From Asanoa ferruginea (GTDB taxonomy: Bacteria > Actinomycetota > Actinomycetes > Mycobacteriales > Micromonosporaceae), in assembly GCF_003387075.1 (NCBI RefSeq), contig NZ_QUMQ01000001.1, positions 372,001 through 436,000 of the forward strand: a stretch of 64,000 nt of DNA, given 5' to 3'. A model generated the notes under the pieces. It worked only from the letters and a program-made list of their open reading frames with translations. It searched no databases and had not been told where the DNA came from. A program made the position numbers and the translations under genes. Numbering within the stretch: the stretch's first letter is position 1; every line of letters begins with the position of its first letter. Of the stretch, positions 57,732-64,000 are shown in pieces.

Positions 57732-58412
57732 ATGAACGGTCGAACCGTGCTGGTGACCGGCACGCACGGCGGGCTCGGCAGTGCCGTCGTCGACGAGTTC
57801 GTCGGCGCCGGCTGGCGGGTCCTCGCCCCGGTCCGCCGCCCCCGCGACACCGGTCGCCCCGAGGTGGTCGAGGTCGCCGCCGACCTCACCGACCCGGCCG
57901 CGGTCGGTGCGGCGGTCGAGGCGGCCGCCGCCGATCCGGCCGCGCCGTTGCGTGCGGTGGTCAACCTGGTCGGCGGCTACGGCGGCGGCACCCTCGTGCA
58001 CGAGACCTCGGTCGACGAGGTCGAACGGCTGCTGGCGATCAACGTCCGGCCCACCTTCCTGGCCACCTCGCTGGCCCTGCCGCACCTGCTCCGCAACGGC
58101 GGCGCGGTGGTCTGCATGGGTGCCCGCGCGGCCCTCGCGCCGTTCGCCACCGGCAGCGCCTACGCGCTGTCCAAGGCGGCGGTGCTGGCGTTCTCCAACG
58201 GGGTCGCGGCCGACTACAAGCAGCGCGGTGTGCGCTGCAACACGGTGCTGCCGAGCGTGATCGACACGCCGCAGAACCGCCGCGAACAACCCGATGCCGA
58301 CTTCGGCAAATGGGTCCCGCCGGCCGAGATCGCCGCGGTGATCAGGTTCCTGGCCAGCGACGAGTCGGCGCCGACCAGCGGCGCCGCTATTCCGGTGTAC
58401 GGACGGGCGTGA
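57732..58412 (+). CDS. Short-chain dehydrogenase/reductase
   Basis: Classical SDR of 226 residues: VLVTGTHGGLGSAVVDEFVG (TGxxxGxG), NLVGGYGG, and catalytic YALSKAAVLAFSNGVA (YxxxK), then RCNTVLPSVIDTPQNR. It has all catalytic residues. ATG 57732 is 6 nt after TACGGT (57720-57725), a leaderless start. The 3' end overlaps the convergent kinase gene by 26 bp. Substrate unknown. Confidence 0.9.
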   Translation: MNGRTVLVTGTHGGLGSAVVDEFVGAGWRVLAPVRRPRDTGRPEVVEVAADLTDPAAVGAAVEAAAADPAAPLRAVVNLVGGYGGGTLVHETSVDEVERLLAINVRPTFLATSLALPHLLRNGGAVVCMGARAALAPFATGSAYALSKAAVLAFSNGVAADYKQRGVRCNTVLPSVIDTPQNRREQPDADFGKWVPPAEIAAVIRFLASDESAPTSGAAIPVYGRA

Positions 58413-59061
58413 CCGGGCCGGTCGGGTCGAGGTCGGGCGGCAGCGTGAGCGGCGGCAGCCAGGGCCGCAGCGCGGCCAGCACCGCGGTGGTGACCTCGTC
58501 CGGCGCGCCGCCGGCGTCGACGACCAGGAACCCGGCGGCTTCGGGCAGCGACCGGTAAGCCGCGTCGGCGGCGGTCAGGTAGCTCAGGCTCTCGTGGTCG
58601 GTGCCGCGCGCCTCGATCCGGGCGTAGGCGTCGCGCGGGTCGATCGCCAGCAGCACGGTGACGTCGGGCGCCGGGAACAGCCCGTAGGCCAGCCGGGCGA
58701 ACCGCTCGCCCCGGCCGCCCGCGTGTGCCCGGATGCTCACGTATTGGCAGACGGCGTGGCGGTCCATCACCGCGAGGTCGCCGCCGAACGCCGAGCGCAC
58801 CGAGGTGCGGGCGATCGCGAGCCAGCGCAGCACCGACTCGACCAGCAGCATCCCGCGGCGGCCGAACAGACCGGGCCCGTCGGGCCGGCCGACCCGCCGG
58901 GCGAAATGGCCGAACCAGGCCCGCCCGCCGGCGTTCTGCCGGTAGCGCGCCGGCACCCCCGCGTCGGCGAGCACCACCGCCACCCGGTTGGCCTGGGTCG
59001 TCTTGCCGGACCCGTCGATGCCAACCAGCGCGACCGTTCGCAGCCGCCTGTTACCCGCCAT
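58387..59061 (-). CDS. Thymidylate kinase-like protein
   Basis: P-loop nucleoside-monophosphate kinase-like protein of 224 residues: GIDGSGKTT at residues 14-22, DRHAVCQY (DRY/H-like), and VTVLLAIDPRDAYARIEARG. It lacks some residues of the housekeeping Tmk and is more like the diverged tmk paralogues of actinobacteria, so dTMP phosphorylation is probable but not certain. ATG 59061 is 8 nt after TACCGT. Confidence 0.82.
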   Translation of the reverse strand: MAGNRRLRTVALVGIDGSGKTTQANRVAVVLADAGVPARYRQNAGGRAWFGHFARRVGRPDGPGLFGRRGMLLVESVLRWLAIARTSVRSAFGGDLAVMDRHAVCQYVSIRAHAGGRGERFARLAYGLFPAPDVTVLLAIDPRDAYARIEARGTDHESLSYLTAADAAYRSLPEAAGFLVVDAGGAPDEVTTAVLAALRPWLPPLTLPPDLDPTGPVTPVRTPE

Positions 59062-59195
59062 GCCGGACAACGGTAGCGGGCCGGGGCACGCCGAGTCACT
59101 AATGGGATGAACCCGCAGCAATCACCCTCGTTACAGGTGTGAGGCCCTGGACCCACGGGTACGGGGATGGTTCCTGACATGACGGGAGAGGCCAC

Positions 59196-59771
59196 ATGGC
59201 ATCGCACGGGGACGATTCGCTGCTGCTGACCCTCAAGCGGGTCGCGGCCGTCCTCAAGCAGGAGGAGATTCCGTTCGCGCTCGCCGGCAGCTTCGCCGTG
59301 TATGCGCACGGTGGGCACTCCAGCGACCACGACGTCGACTTCCTGATCAAGGAGGAGGACGCCGAGCGGTCGCTGGCCGCGCTGGTCGAGGCCGGCTTCA
59401 CCGCCGAGCGCCCGCCGGAGGACTGGCTGGTCAAGGTCTACGACGAAGACGGCCACCTGGTCGACCTGATCCATCGCCCGATCGAGAGCCCGGTGACCGA
59501 CGAGACATTCGGCGACACCGTGACCCGCACGGTCGACGCGATCCAGATGCCGGTGCTCTCCGCGACCGGGCTGATGGTGCACAAGCTGCTCAGCTTCTCC
59601 CAGCACTACTGCGACTTCGCCCGGGGCCTCCCGCTGGCCCGCTCGCTGCGCGAGCAGATCGACTGGGACCGGGTACGCAAGGAGACCGCGCAGTCGCCGT
59701 ACGCCGAAGCGTTTCTGGTTTTGCTCGATCGGCTCGATGTCGTGCCCTACCCCGGTTACCGGAGGGACTGA
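59196..59771 (+). CDS. Nucleotidyltransferase-fold protein
   Basis: Pol-beta-like nucleotidyltransferase of 191 residues: FALAGSFAVYAHGGHSSDHD with GS and DxD (Asp-Val-Asp) at about residues 29-50, then LVDLIHRPIE, similar to the AbiEii/DUF6036-type proteins. It might modify nucleotides or be a toxin-like enzyme, but there is no cognate antitoxin next to it. ATG 59196 has GGGAGAGG upstream. It heads an operon with a BON-domain and a phosphoesterase gene. Confidence 0.8.
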   Translation: MASHGDDSLLLTLKRVAAVLKQEEIPFALAGSFAVYAHGGHSSDHDVDFLIKEEDAERSLAALVEAGFTAERPPEDWLVKVYDEDGHLVDLIHRPIESPVTDETFGDTVTRTVDAIQMPVLSATGLMVHKLLSFSQHYCDFARGLPLARSLREQIDWDRVRKETAQSPYAEAFLVLLDRLDVVPYPGYRRD

Positions 59772-60014
59772 ATGAACGACTACACGGAGGCCGAGGTGCA
59801 ACGCGCCCTGGCCGAGGATCTCGGCGTCGCCGAGCAGGGCATCACGGTGGTCCGCGCCGACACCGGGCTGGTGCTGGGCGGCGAGGTGGAGAGCCCGCAC
59901 CGGCGCGACGAGATCGTCCGGCTGGTGCACGAGCGGTTTCCGGGCGTCGCGTTCGCGGTCGACATCGGGGTGACCCGGGCGGGCGCACCGACCGAGGCGG
60001 AGGAGCTCGCGTGA
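59772..60014 (+). CDS. BON-domain protein
   Basis: Protein of 80 residues: AEVQRALAEDLGVAEQGITV, GLVLGGEVESPHRRDEIVRL and FPGVAFAVDIGVTR match a single BON (OsmY/nodulation) domain, used for phospholipid or protein binding. There is no signal peptide. ATG 59772 directly follows the stop of the previous gene and has GGAGGG 6 nt upstream. Its stop overlaps the next start (GTGA). Confidence 0.82.
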   Translation: MNDYTEAEVQRALAEDLGVAEQGITVVRADTGLVLGGEVESPHRRDEIVRLVHERFPGVAFAVDIGVTRAGAPTEAEELA

Positions 60015-60757
60015 TCAGAATCGCTGCCGTCGGCGACGTGCACATCGACCGCGACGTGCTCGGCCGGTTCCGGCCCGCGCTGGAGGAGCTGCCCGGCCAG
60101 GCCGACGTGCTGCTGCTCGCCGGCGACCTGACCCGGCACGGCACCGAGGCCGAGGCCAAGTGCGTGGCCACCGAGTTCGGCGGGCTCGGCGTACCCGTGA
60201 TCGCGGTGCTCGGTAACCACGATCATCATTGCGACGAGGTGCCGGGCGTGCTCGCCGCGCTGACCGACGCCGGCATCACGGTGCTCGAAGGCGACAGCAC
60301 CGTGGTCGACATCGACGGCGTCCGGCTCGGCGTCGCGGGCGTGAAGGGCTTCGGTGGCGGGTTCGCCGGCCGGTGCGCAAGCGAGTTCGGCGAGCCGGAG
60401 ATGAAGGCGTTCGTGCGCACCACCGGCGTCGTCGCCGAACGGCTCGGCACGGCGCTGCGCGACCTCGACTGCGACGTGCGGGTGGCGCTGACCCACTACG
60501 CCCCCGTGCCCGACACGCTCGCCGGCGAGCCGCTGGAGATCTACCCGTTCCTCGGGTCCTACCTGCTCGGGCAGGCGATCGACTCGGCGCCGACGGCGCT
60601 GGCCGTGCACGGGCACGCGCACCACGGCAGCGAGCGCGGGCGCACCCCCGGCGGGGTCCGGGTCCGCAATGTGGCCCACCCCGTCATCAAACAGGCGTAC
60701 AGCGTGTTCAACCTCGCTCCGGAACACGTTTCTCGGCCGGCGCCCTCGGGTATTTGA
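60011..60757 (+). CDS. Metallophosphoesterase
   Basis: Calcineurin-like phosphoesterase of 248 residues with a full set of metal motifs: GDVHIDRD, LAGDLTRHG, LGNHDHH, ALTHYAPVPD and HGHAHHG. GTG 60011 overlaps the stop of the BON gene. In this three-gene operon the pairing with a nucleotidyltransferase is suggestive of nucleotide or RNA end processing, but this is a guess. Confidence 0.9.
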   Translation: MIRIAAVGDVHIDRDVLGRFRPALEELPGQADVLLLAGDLTRHGTEAEAKCVATEFGGLGVPVIAVLGNHDHHCDEVPGVLAALTDAGITVLEGDSTVVDIDGVRLGVAGVKGFGGGFAGRCASEFGEPEMKAFVRTTGVVAERLGTALRDLDCDVRVALTHYAPVPDTLAGEPLEIYPFLGSYLLGQAIDSAPTALAVHGHAHHGSERGRTPGGVRVRNVAHPVIKQAYSVFNLAPEHVSRPAPSGI

Positions 60758-60762
60758 TCTGC

Positions 60763-60906
60763 ATGGACCTACTTCTTTGGATCCTCGCAGTGATCCTCGT
60801 CGTCGCCGGCATCTTCGCGCTGTTCCGGCGGCAGATCCTGTGGGGTGTCGTGCTCATCATCGTCGGCCTGCTCGTGGGCCCCGGCGGCGTCAGCATCTTC
60901 AGTTGA
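60763..60906 (+). CDS. GPGG-motif small membrane protein
   Basis: Protein of 47 residues with two membrane segments (LLLWILAVILVVAGIFALF; ILWGVVLIIVGLLV) and the end motif GPGGVSIFS, a small membrane protein family of actinobacteria (GPGG-motif). ATG 60763 follows a TATTTG-like hexamer by 6 nt. Role unknown. Confidence 0.85.
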   Translation: MDLLLWILAVILVVAGIFALFRRQILWGVVLIIVGLLVGPGGVSIFS

Positions 60907-60965
60907 CGCCGGACCTACCGGGCCGGTGACCACCGGCCCACCCACCCCCCATCCCCTCGACCCGT

Positions 60966-61015
60966 CCGGGGTCGTCGGCACGGACCACCCCTGGTGGACC
61001 GGTCGACGACCCCGG
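60966..61015 (+). terminator. Large stem-loop after the GPGG-motif gene
   Basis: Outer stem CCGGGGTCGTCG/CGACGACCCCGG and inner hairpin GGACCACC/GGTGGACC, together over 18 pairs. There is no T-run. It probably ends transcription of the upstream genes. Confidence 0.65.
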
Positions 61016-61110
61016 TCGCGTTAGCCCGATCCGTCGGGTTGTTTGCCTGCGCGTGATTAGCCGGACACTCTGTGCGTCGATTTTTCGGGCGTGCGTGCGG
61101 GGATTGCCAG

Positions 61111-61935
61111 GTGGCAGAGATTCATCACTTTGCACATGGCGCCTTCAACCCGATAGCGGCCTACCTGCTGGCCTTCATCGGATCGTTGCTCGGCCTGGTG
61201 TGCACCGCGCGGGCACGCGCGACCCGTCAACGGTCCCGGCGCACCCGCTGGCTCGTGCTCGCCTCGATCGCGATCGGCGGCGCCGGGATCTGGCTGATGC
61301 ACTTCATGGCGATGCTCGGCTTCTCCGTGCCGGCCAGCCCGCTGCGCTACGACCCCTACCTGACCATGTCGAGCCTCGCGCTCTCGGTGCTCACCGTTGG
61401 CGCCGGGTTGTTCATCGTCGGCTTCGGCCGGCGGCGCTGGCTGCGGATCATCGGCGGCGGCTTCGTCACCGGGATCGGCGTGGTCGCGATGCACTACACC
61501 GGCATGCTCGCGATGCGGGTCTACGGCAACATCAGCTACGACCCGCGGCTGGTCCTCGCGTCGATCGGCGTCGCGGTGGTCGCGGCGACGGTGGCCCTGT
61601 GGTTCACCGTCACGGTCGGCAGTTGGCCGCGCATCACGATGGCCGCGGCGGTGATGGCGCTTGCGGTGTGCGGCATGCACTACACCGGCATGGCCGCGCT
61701 GCACGTCCGGCTGCACGAGTCCGGCATCCATCACGTCCAGGGCGTTTCGCCCATGCAACTGCTCGTGCCCATCGTCCTGATCTCCTCCGCGGCGCTGATC
61801 GGCATGGCGTTCAGCGGTCTCAAGGCGATGACCGAGGAGGAGTTCGCCGCCCCACCGGCGCCGCCGAGCACCGGCGGTCGGCACTCCGAGACACCGTTCA
61901 CGGTCGCGCTGCGACCCGGCAGCGAGACGTTCTGA
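61111..61935 (+). CDS. MHYT-domain integral membrane sensor protein
   Basis: Protein of 274 residues with seven predicted membrane segments and three MHYT-like motifs: LMHFMAMLGF, AMHYTGMLAM and GMHYTGMAAL, in which Met and His are proposed to bind copper near the outer membrane face. No GGDEF, EAL or kinase domain is attached; a 35-residue polar tail follows. GTG 61111 has GGGGA 7 nt upstream. It may sense redox or gas ligands. Confidence 0.9.
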   Translation: MAEIHHFAHGAFNPIAAYLLAFIGSLLGLVCTARARATRQRSRRTRWLVLASIAIGGAGIWLMHFMAMLGFSVPASPLRYDPYLTMSSLALSVLTVGAGLFIVGFGRRRWLRIIGGGFVTGIGVVAMHYTGMLAMRVYGNISYDPRLVLASIGVAVVAATVALWFTVTVGSWPRITMAAAVMALAVCGMHYTGMAALHVRLHESGIHHVQGVSPMQLLVPIVLISSAALIGMAFSGLKAMTEEEFAAPPAPPSTGGRHSETPFTVALRPGSETF

Positions 61936-61985
61936 CCGGTCCCGCCGGACGGACCCGAGGCGTCCGGTAGTGCCGTCGAACGGCG

Positions 61986-62020
61986 AAATGCCCGCCTGGA
62001 GCGTTTCCAGACGGGCATTT
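61986..62020. terminator. Bidirectional intrinsic terminator
   Basis: Stem AAATGCCCGYCTGGA/TCCAGRCGGGCATTT, 15 bp around a short loop, with A and T tracts outside. It ends the MHYT gene. Confidence 0.85.
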
Positions 62021-62112
62021 CCATATTTGTCTAGGTGACAACGGTGCATTTCTTTCTGTAAGTTTCTCGATTGTTACATCGTCGTGCCTTCCACGATCTG
62101 GACGGACCTCCG

Positions 62113-62126
62113 TGCAAGCGCTTGCA
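62113..62126. promoter_or_regulatory. LacI-type operator of the alpha-glucoside importer operon
   Basis: Perfect 14-bp palindrome TGCAAGCGCTTGCA, the typical LacI/GalR-family half-site pair with a central CG. It lies 74 bp upstream of the substrate-binding protein gene. The regulator gene is not in the window. Confidence 0.8.
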
Positions 62127-62199
62127 TGTGAACACGCCCACATTCGACACCGGCACCGGGCAAGCGCGCCCGTGATCGTCGGCAAGGAAGGAGGACGGC

Positions 62200-63549
62200 A
62201 TGGCGGTCTCCACCAGACCTCGCCAAGCCCTCGTGCTGGCCACCACTCTGGCGCTGGCCCTCAGCGCCGCCGCTTGCAGCGGCGACAGTGGTGACGGCGA
62301 CAGCACCGCAGGCAGCTCACCCGAGTGCGCTGCCTTCGACAAATACAGTGGCAGTGACGGCACCACCGTTTCGATCTACTCGTCCATTCGTGACGCCGAG
62401 GCTGACCTCCTCGAGGAGTCCTGGAAGTCGTTCGAGGACTGCACCGGCATCACCATCGAATATGAGGGCAGCGGCGAGTTCGAGGCGCAGCTGCCGGTGA
62501 AGGTCGACGGCGGCAACGCCCCCGACATCGCCTTTGTCCCGCAGCCGGGCCTGCTCAAGCGCTTCGCCGATGCCGGCAAGCTCAAGGAGGCCTCGGCCGA
62601 CACCAAGGCGATGGCCGAGGCCAACTACCCGAAGGAATGGCTCGACTACGCGACCGTCGGCGGCAAGTTCTACGGCGCGCCGTTCGGCTCCAACGTCAAG
62701 TCCTTCGTCTGGTACTCGCCGAAGCTGTTCGCCGAGAAGGGCTGGAAGGTCCCGACCACCTGGGACGAGATGACCGCGCTCAGCGACACCATCGCTGCCG
62801 CCGGCATCAAGCCGTGGTGCGCGGGCATCGAGTCCGGTGACGCGACCGGTTGGCCGGCCACCGACTGGATCGAAGACGTCATGCTCCGCGACGCCGGCGC
62901 CGACGTCTACGACCAGTGGGTCAACCACACCATCCCGTTCAACGACCCCAAGGTCGCCTCGGCGGTCGACCGGGTGGGCAAGATCCTGAAGGACCCGAAG
63001 TACGTCAACGGCGGCTTCGGTGACGTCAAGAGCATCGCGACCACCTCCTTCCAGGAGGGTGGCACGCCGATCCTCGAGAACAAGTGCACGATGTACCGGA
63101 TGGCGTCGTTCTACGCCAACCAGTGGCCCGAGGGCACCAAGGTCGCCGAAGACGGCGACGTGTTCGCCTTCTACCTGCCGGCCGTCGACCCGGCCAAGGG
63201 CAAGCCGGTCCTCGGCGGTGGCGAGTTCACCGTCGCGTTCGCCGACCGTCCCGAGGTCCAGAAGGTGCAGACCTACCTGGCTTCCGGCGAGGCCGCCAAC
63301 ACCCGCGCCAAGCTCGGCAACTGGGTGTCGGCCAACAACAAGCTGGAGATCGCCAACGTCGGCAACCCGATCGACAAGCTGGCCGTCGAGATCCTCCAGG
63401 ACAAGAGCGCCGTCTTCCGGTTCGACGGTTCCGACCTGATGCCCGCCGCCGTCGGCGCCGGGACGTTCTGGAAGGGCATGGTCGACTGGATCAACGGCAA
63501 GAGCACCACTGAGGTGCTCAACCAGATCGAGAACTCCTGGCCCAAGTAA
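62200..63549 (+). CDS. Sugar (alpha-glucoside-type) ABC transporter substrate-binding lipoprotein
   Basis: Lipoprotein of 449 residues of the family-1 sugar-binding proteins, close in pattern to AglE: lipobox AAAC at about residue 26, TVSIYSSIRDAEADLLE,  VDGGNAPDIAFVPQPG, WPATDWIEDVMLRDAGADVY, GGFGDVKSIATTSFQEGG and FWKGMVDWINGK. ATG 62200 has AAGGAGG 5-6 nt upstream. A LacI-type operator lies upstream, and an AglF-type permease gene follows after a strong stem-loop. The substrate is probably an alpha-glucoside such as maltose or trehalose. Confidence 0.88.
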   Translation: MAVSTRPRQALVLATTLALALSAAACSGDSGDGDSTAGSSPECAAFDKYSGSDGTTVSIYSSIRDAEADLLEESWKSFEDCTGITIEYEGSGEFEAQLPVKVDGGNAPDIAFVPQPGLLKRFADAGKLKEASADTKAMAEANYPKEWLDYATVGGKFYGAPFGSNVKSFVWYSPKLFAEKGWKVPTTWDEMTALSDTIAAAGIKPWCAGIESGDATGWPATDWIEDVMLRDAGADVYDQWVNHTIPFNDPKVASAVDRVGKILKDPKYVNGGFGDVKSIATTSFQEGGTPILENKCTMYRMASFYANQWPEGTKVAEDGDVFAFYLPAVDPAKGKPVLGGGEFTVAFADRPEVQKVQTYLASGEAANTRAKLGNWVSANNKLEIANVGNPIDKLAVEILQDKSAVFRFDGSDLMPAAVGAGTFWKGMVDWINGKSTTEVLNQIENSWPK

Positions 63550-63556
63550 GGCCTTG

Positions 63557-63592
63557 AAACGGTGGCCGGCCCCGCGGGGCCGGCCACCGTTT
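63557..63592 (+). terminator. Perfect 36-bp palindrome between binding-protein and permease genes
   Basis: 18-bp perfect arms (63557-63574 and 63575-63592), beginning AAACGGTGGCCGG and ending CCACCGTTT. It lies within the operon, so it probably acts as a partial terminator or an RNA-stabilising stem giving more binding protein than permease. Confidence 0.8.
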
Positions 63593-63635
63593 CACTCAAA
63601 CCACCTTGTCACAAGCTCACATCCCTGGAGGGCGG

Positions 63636-64000
63636 ATGGAGTTCCAAGACTTCGCGCCGAAGCTGACGATGTTGCTGTACGGCGTAATCGCGTTCGTGGT
63701 GGTGGTCGGTGGACTGCTGCTCCTGCTCGACGTCGTGCCCAACTTCTTCGCCCGGCGCCGCGAGGCCGCCCTCATCGCCGCCGCCGAGGCGCCGGCCGAC
63801 GGAGCCGCCCCCGGTGCGCCGCCCCGGCGCGGGCTGCGTAGGAAGCGCGAAGGCCTGCTGGGCCTCGCATTCATGATCCCCGCCCTGTTGCTGCTGCTGA
63901 TCGGCCTGGTCATCCCGGCGATCCGGACCATCATCCTGTCGCTCTTCAACGGCAACGGTGAGAAGTTCGTCGGCCTGCGCAACTACGGATGGATCTTCCA
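63636..64000 (+). CDS. Sugar ABC transporter permease, AglF type (3' end outside window)
   Basis: Start of a membrane permease; 121 codons are visible. Two hydrophobic segments (MLLYGVIAFVVVVGGLLLLL; LLGLAFMIPALLLLLIGLVI) flank a basic Ala/Pro-rich cytoplasmic loop (FFARRREAALIAAAEAPADG), an N-terminal extension seen in AglF relative to MalF. The following SLFNGNGEKFVGLRNYGW is the typical MalF-like motif. ATG 63636 has GGAGGG 5 nt upstream. The rest and the expected AglG permease lie beyond the window. Confidence 0.88.
   Translation, partial: MEFQDFAPKLTMLLYGVIAFVVVVGGLLLLLDVVPNFFARRREAALIAAAEAPADGAAPGAPPRRGLRRKREGLLGLAFMIPALLLLLIGLVIPAIRTIILSLFNGNGEKFVGLRNYGWIF

Overview
The window is high-GC chromosomal DNA from an actinomycete. 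The gene content points to Micromonosporaceae or a close relative: WhiJ-like XRE regulators beside DUF397 proteins, a PF04672 methyltransferase, DUF3817, DUF6158-like and DUF6232-like proteins, a PASTA-tailed penicillin-binding protein, a second SSB, and a c-di-AMP (ydaO) riboswitch ahead of an NlpC/P60 hydrolase. Family assignments come from reading the translated sequence; no search was run. Many genes show an actinobacterial leaderless signature, a TANNNT-like -10 hexamer 6 to 8 nt before the start codon, and I used it to correct several starts.

Layout. 1-10 kb: amine/sarcosine-type oxidase (cut by the window edge), FAD monooxygenase divergent from a TetR regulator over twin operators, ssb, two alpha/beta hydrolases, a YtpQ-like (DUF1444) protein with a long repetitive tail, tRNA-Arg(TCT), a MarR/hydrolase divergent pair, two GNAT acetyltransferases and a frameshifted small gene. 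10-15.6 kb: the most unusual part. An intact serine hydrolase is flanked by a leucine-anticodon tRNA without a long variable arm and by a minus-strand array of 20 tRNA genes plus one internally deleted tRNA. The array contains an HNH endonuclease gene and a macro-domain gene. It is led by a promoter, a 39-codon ORF with a strong ribosome binding site, a terminator and an rRNA-leader-like motif. Eroded tRNA pieces surround it.

15.7-30.7 kb: MacB/LolD-type ABC exporter divergent from a LiaS/LiaR-like two-component system; a nucleotidyltransferase; a DUF397/methyltransferase/XRE module; lipoproteins; an SRPBCC protein; a TfoX-like/NmrA/PrmC-like operon; asd; AraC-like regulator and PPOX protein. 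A 14-15 bp minisatellite (30.67-31.05 kb) separates these from a pair of M16 peptidases, one with and one without the zinc motif.

33.7-43.4 kb: metallophosphatase, YidB-like/GlsB pair, bifunctional PBP, an AhpC/DipZ-like protein lacking the second CxxC cysteine, small membrane proteins, and a second XRE/DUF397 module. 43.7-50.4 kb: a six-gene operon coding for a branched-chain-amino-acid-type ABC importer with an embedded acyl-CoA synthetase. 50.7-64 kb: c-di-AMP riboswitch and NlpC/P60 hydrolase, DNA glycosylase, group 2-like sigma factor, murR-like/murQ peptidoglycan recycling pair, epimerase, SDR, thymidylate kinase, a nucleotidyltransferase/BON/phosphoesterase operon, a MHYT membrane protein, and the start of an alpha-glucoside-type ABC importer under a LacI-type operator.
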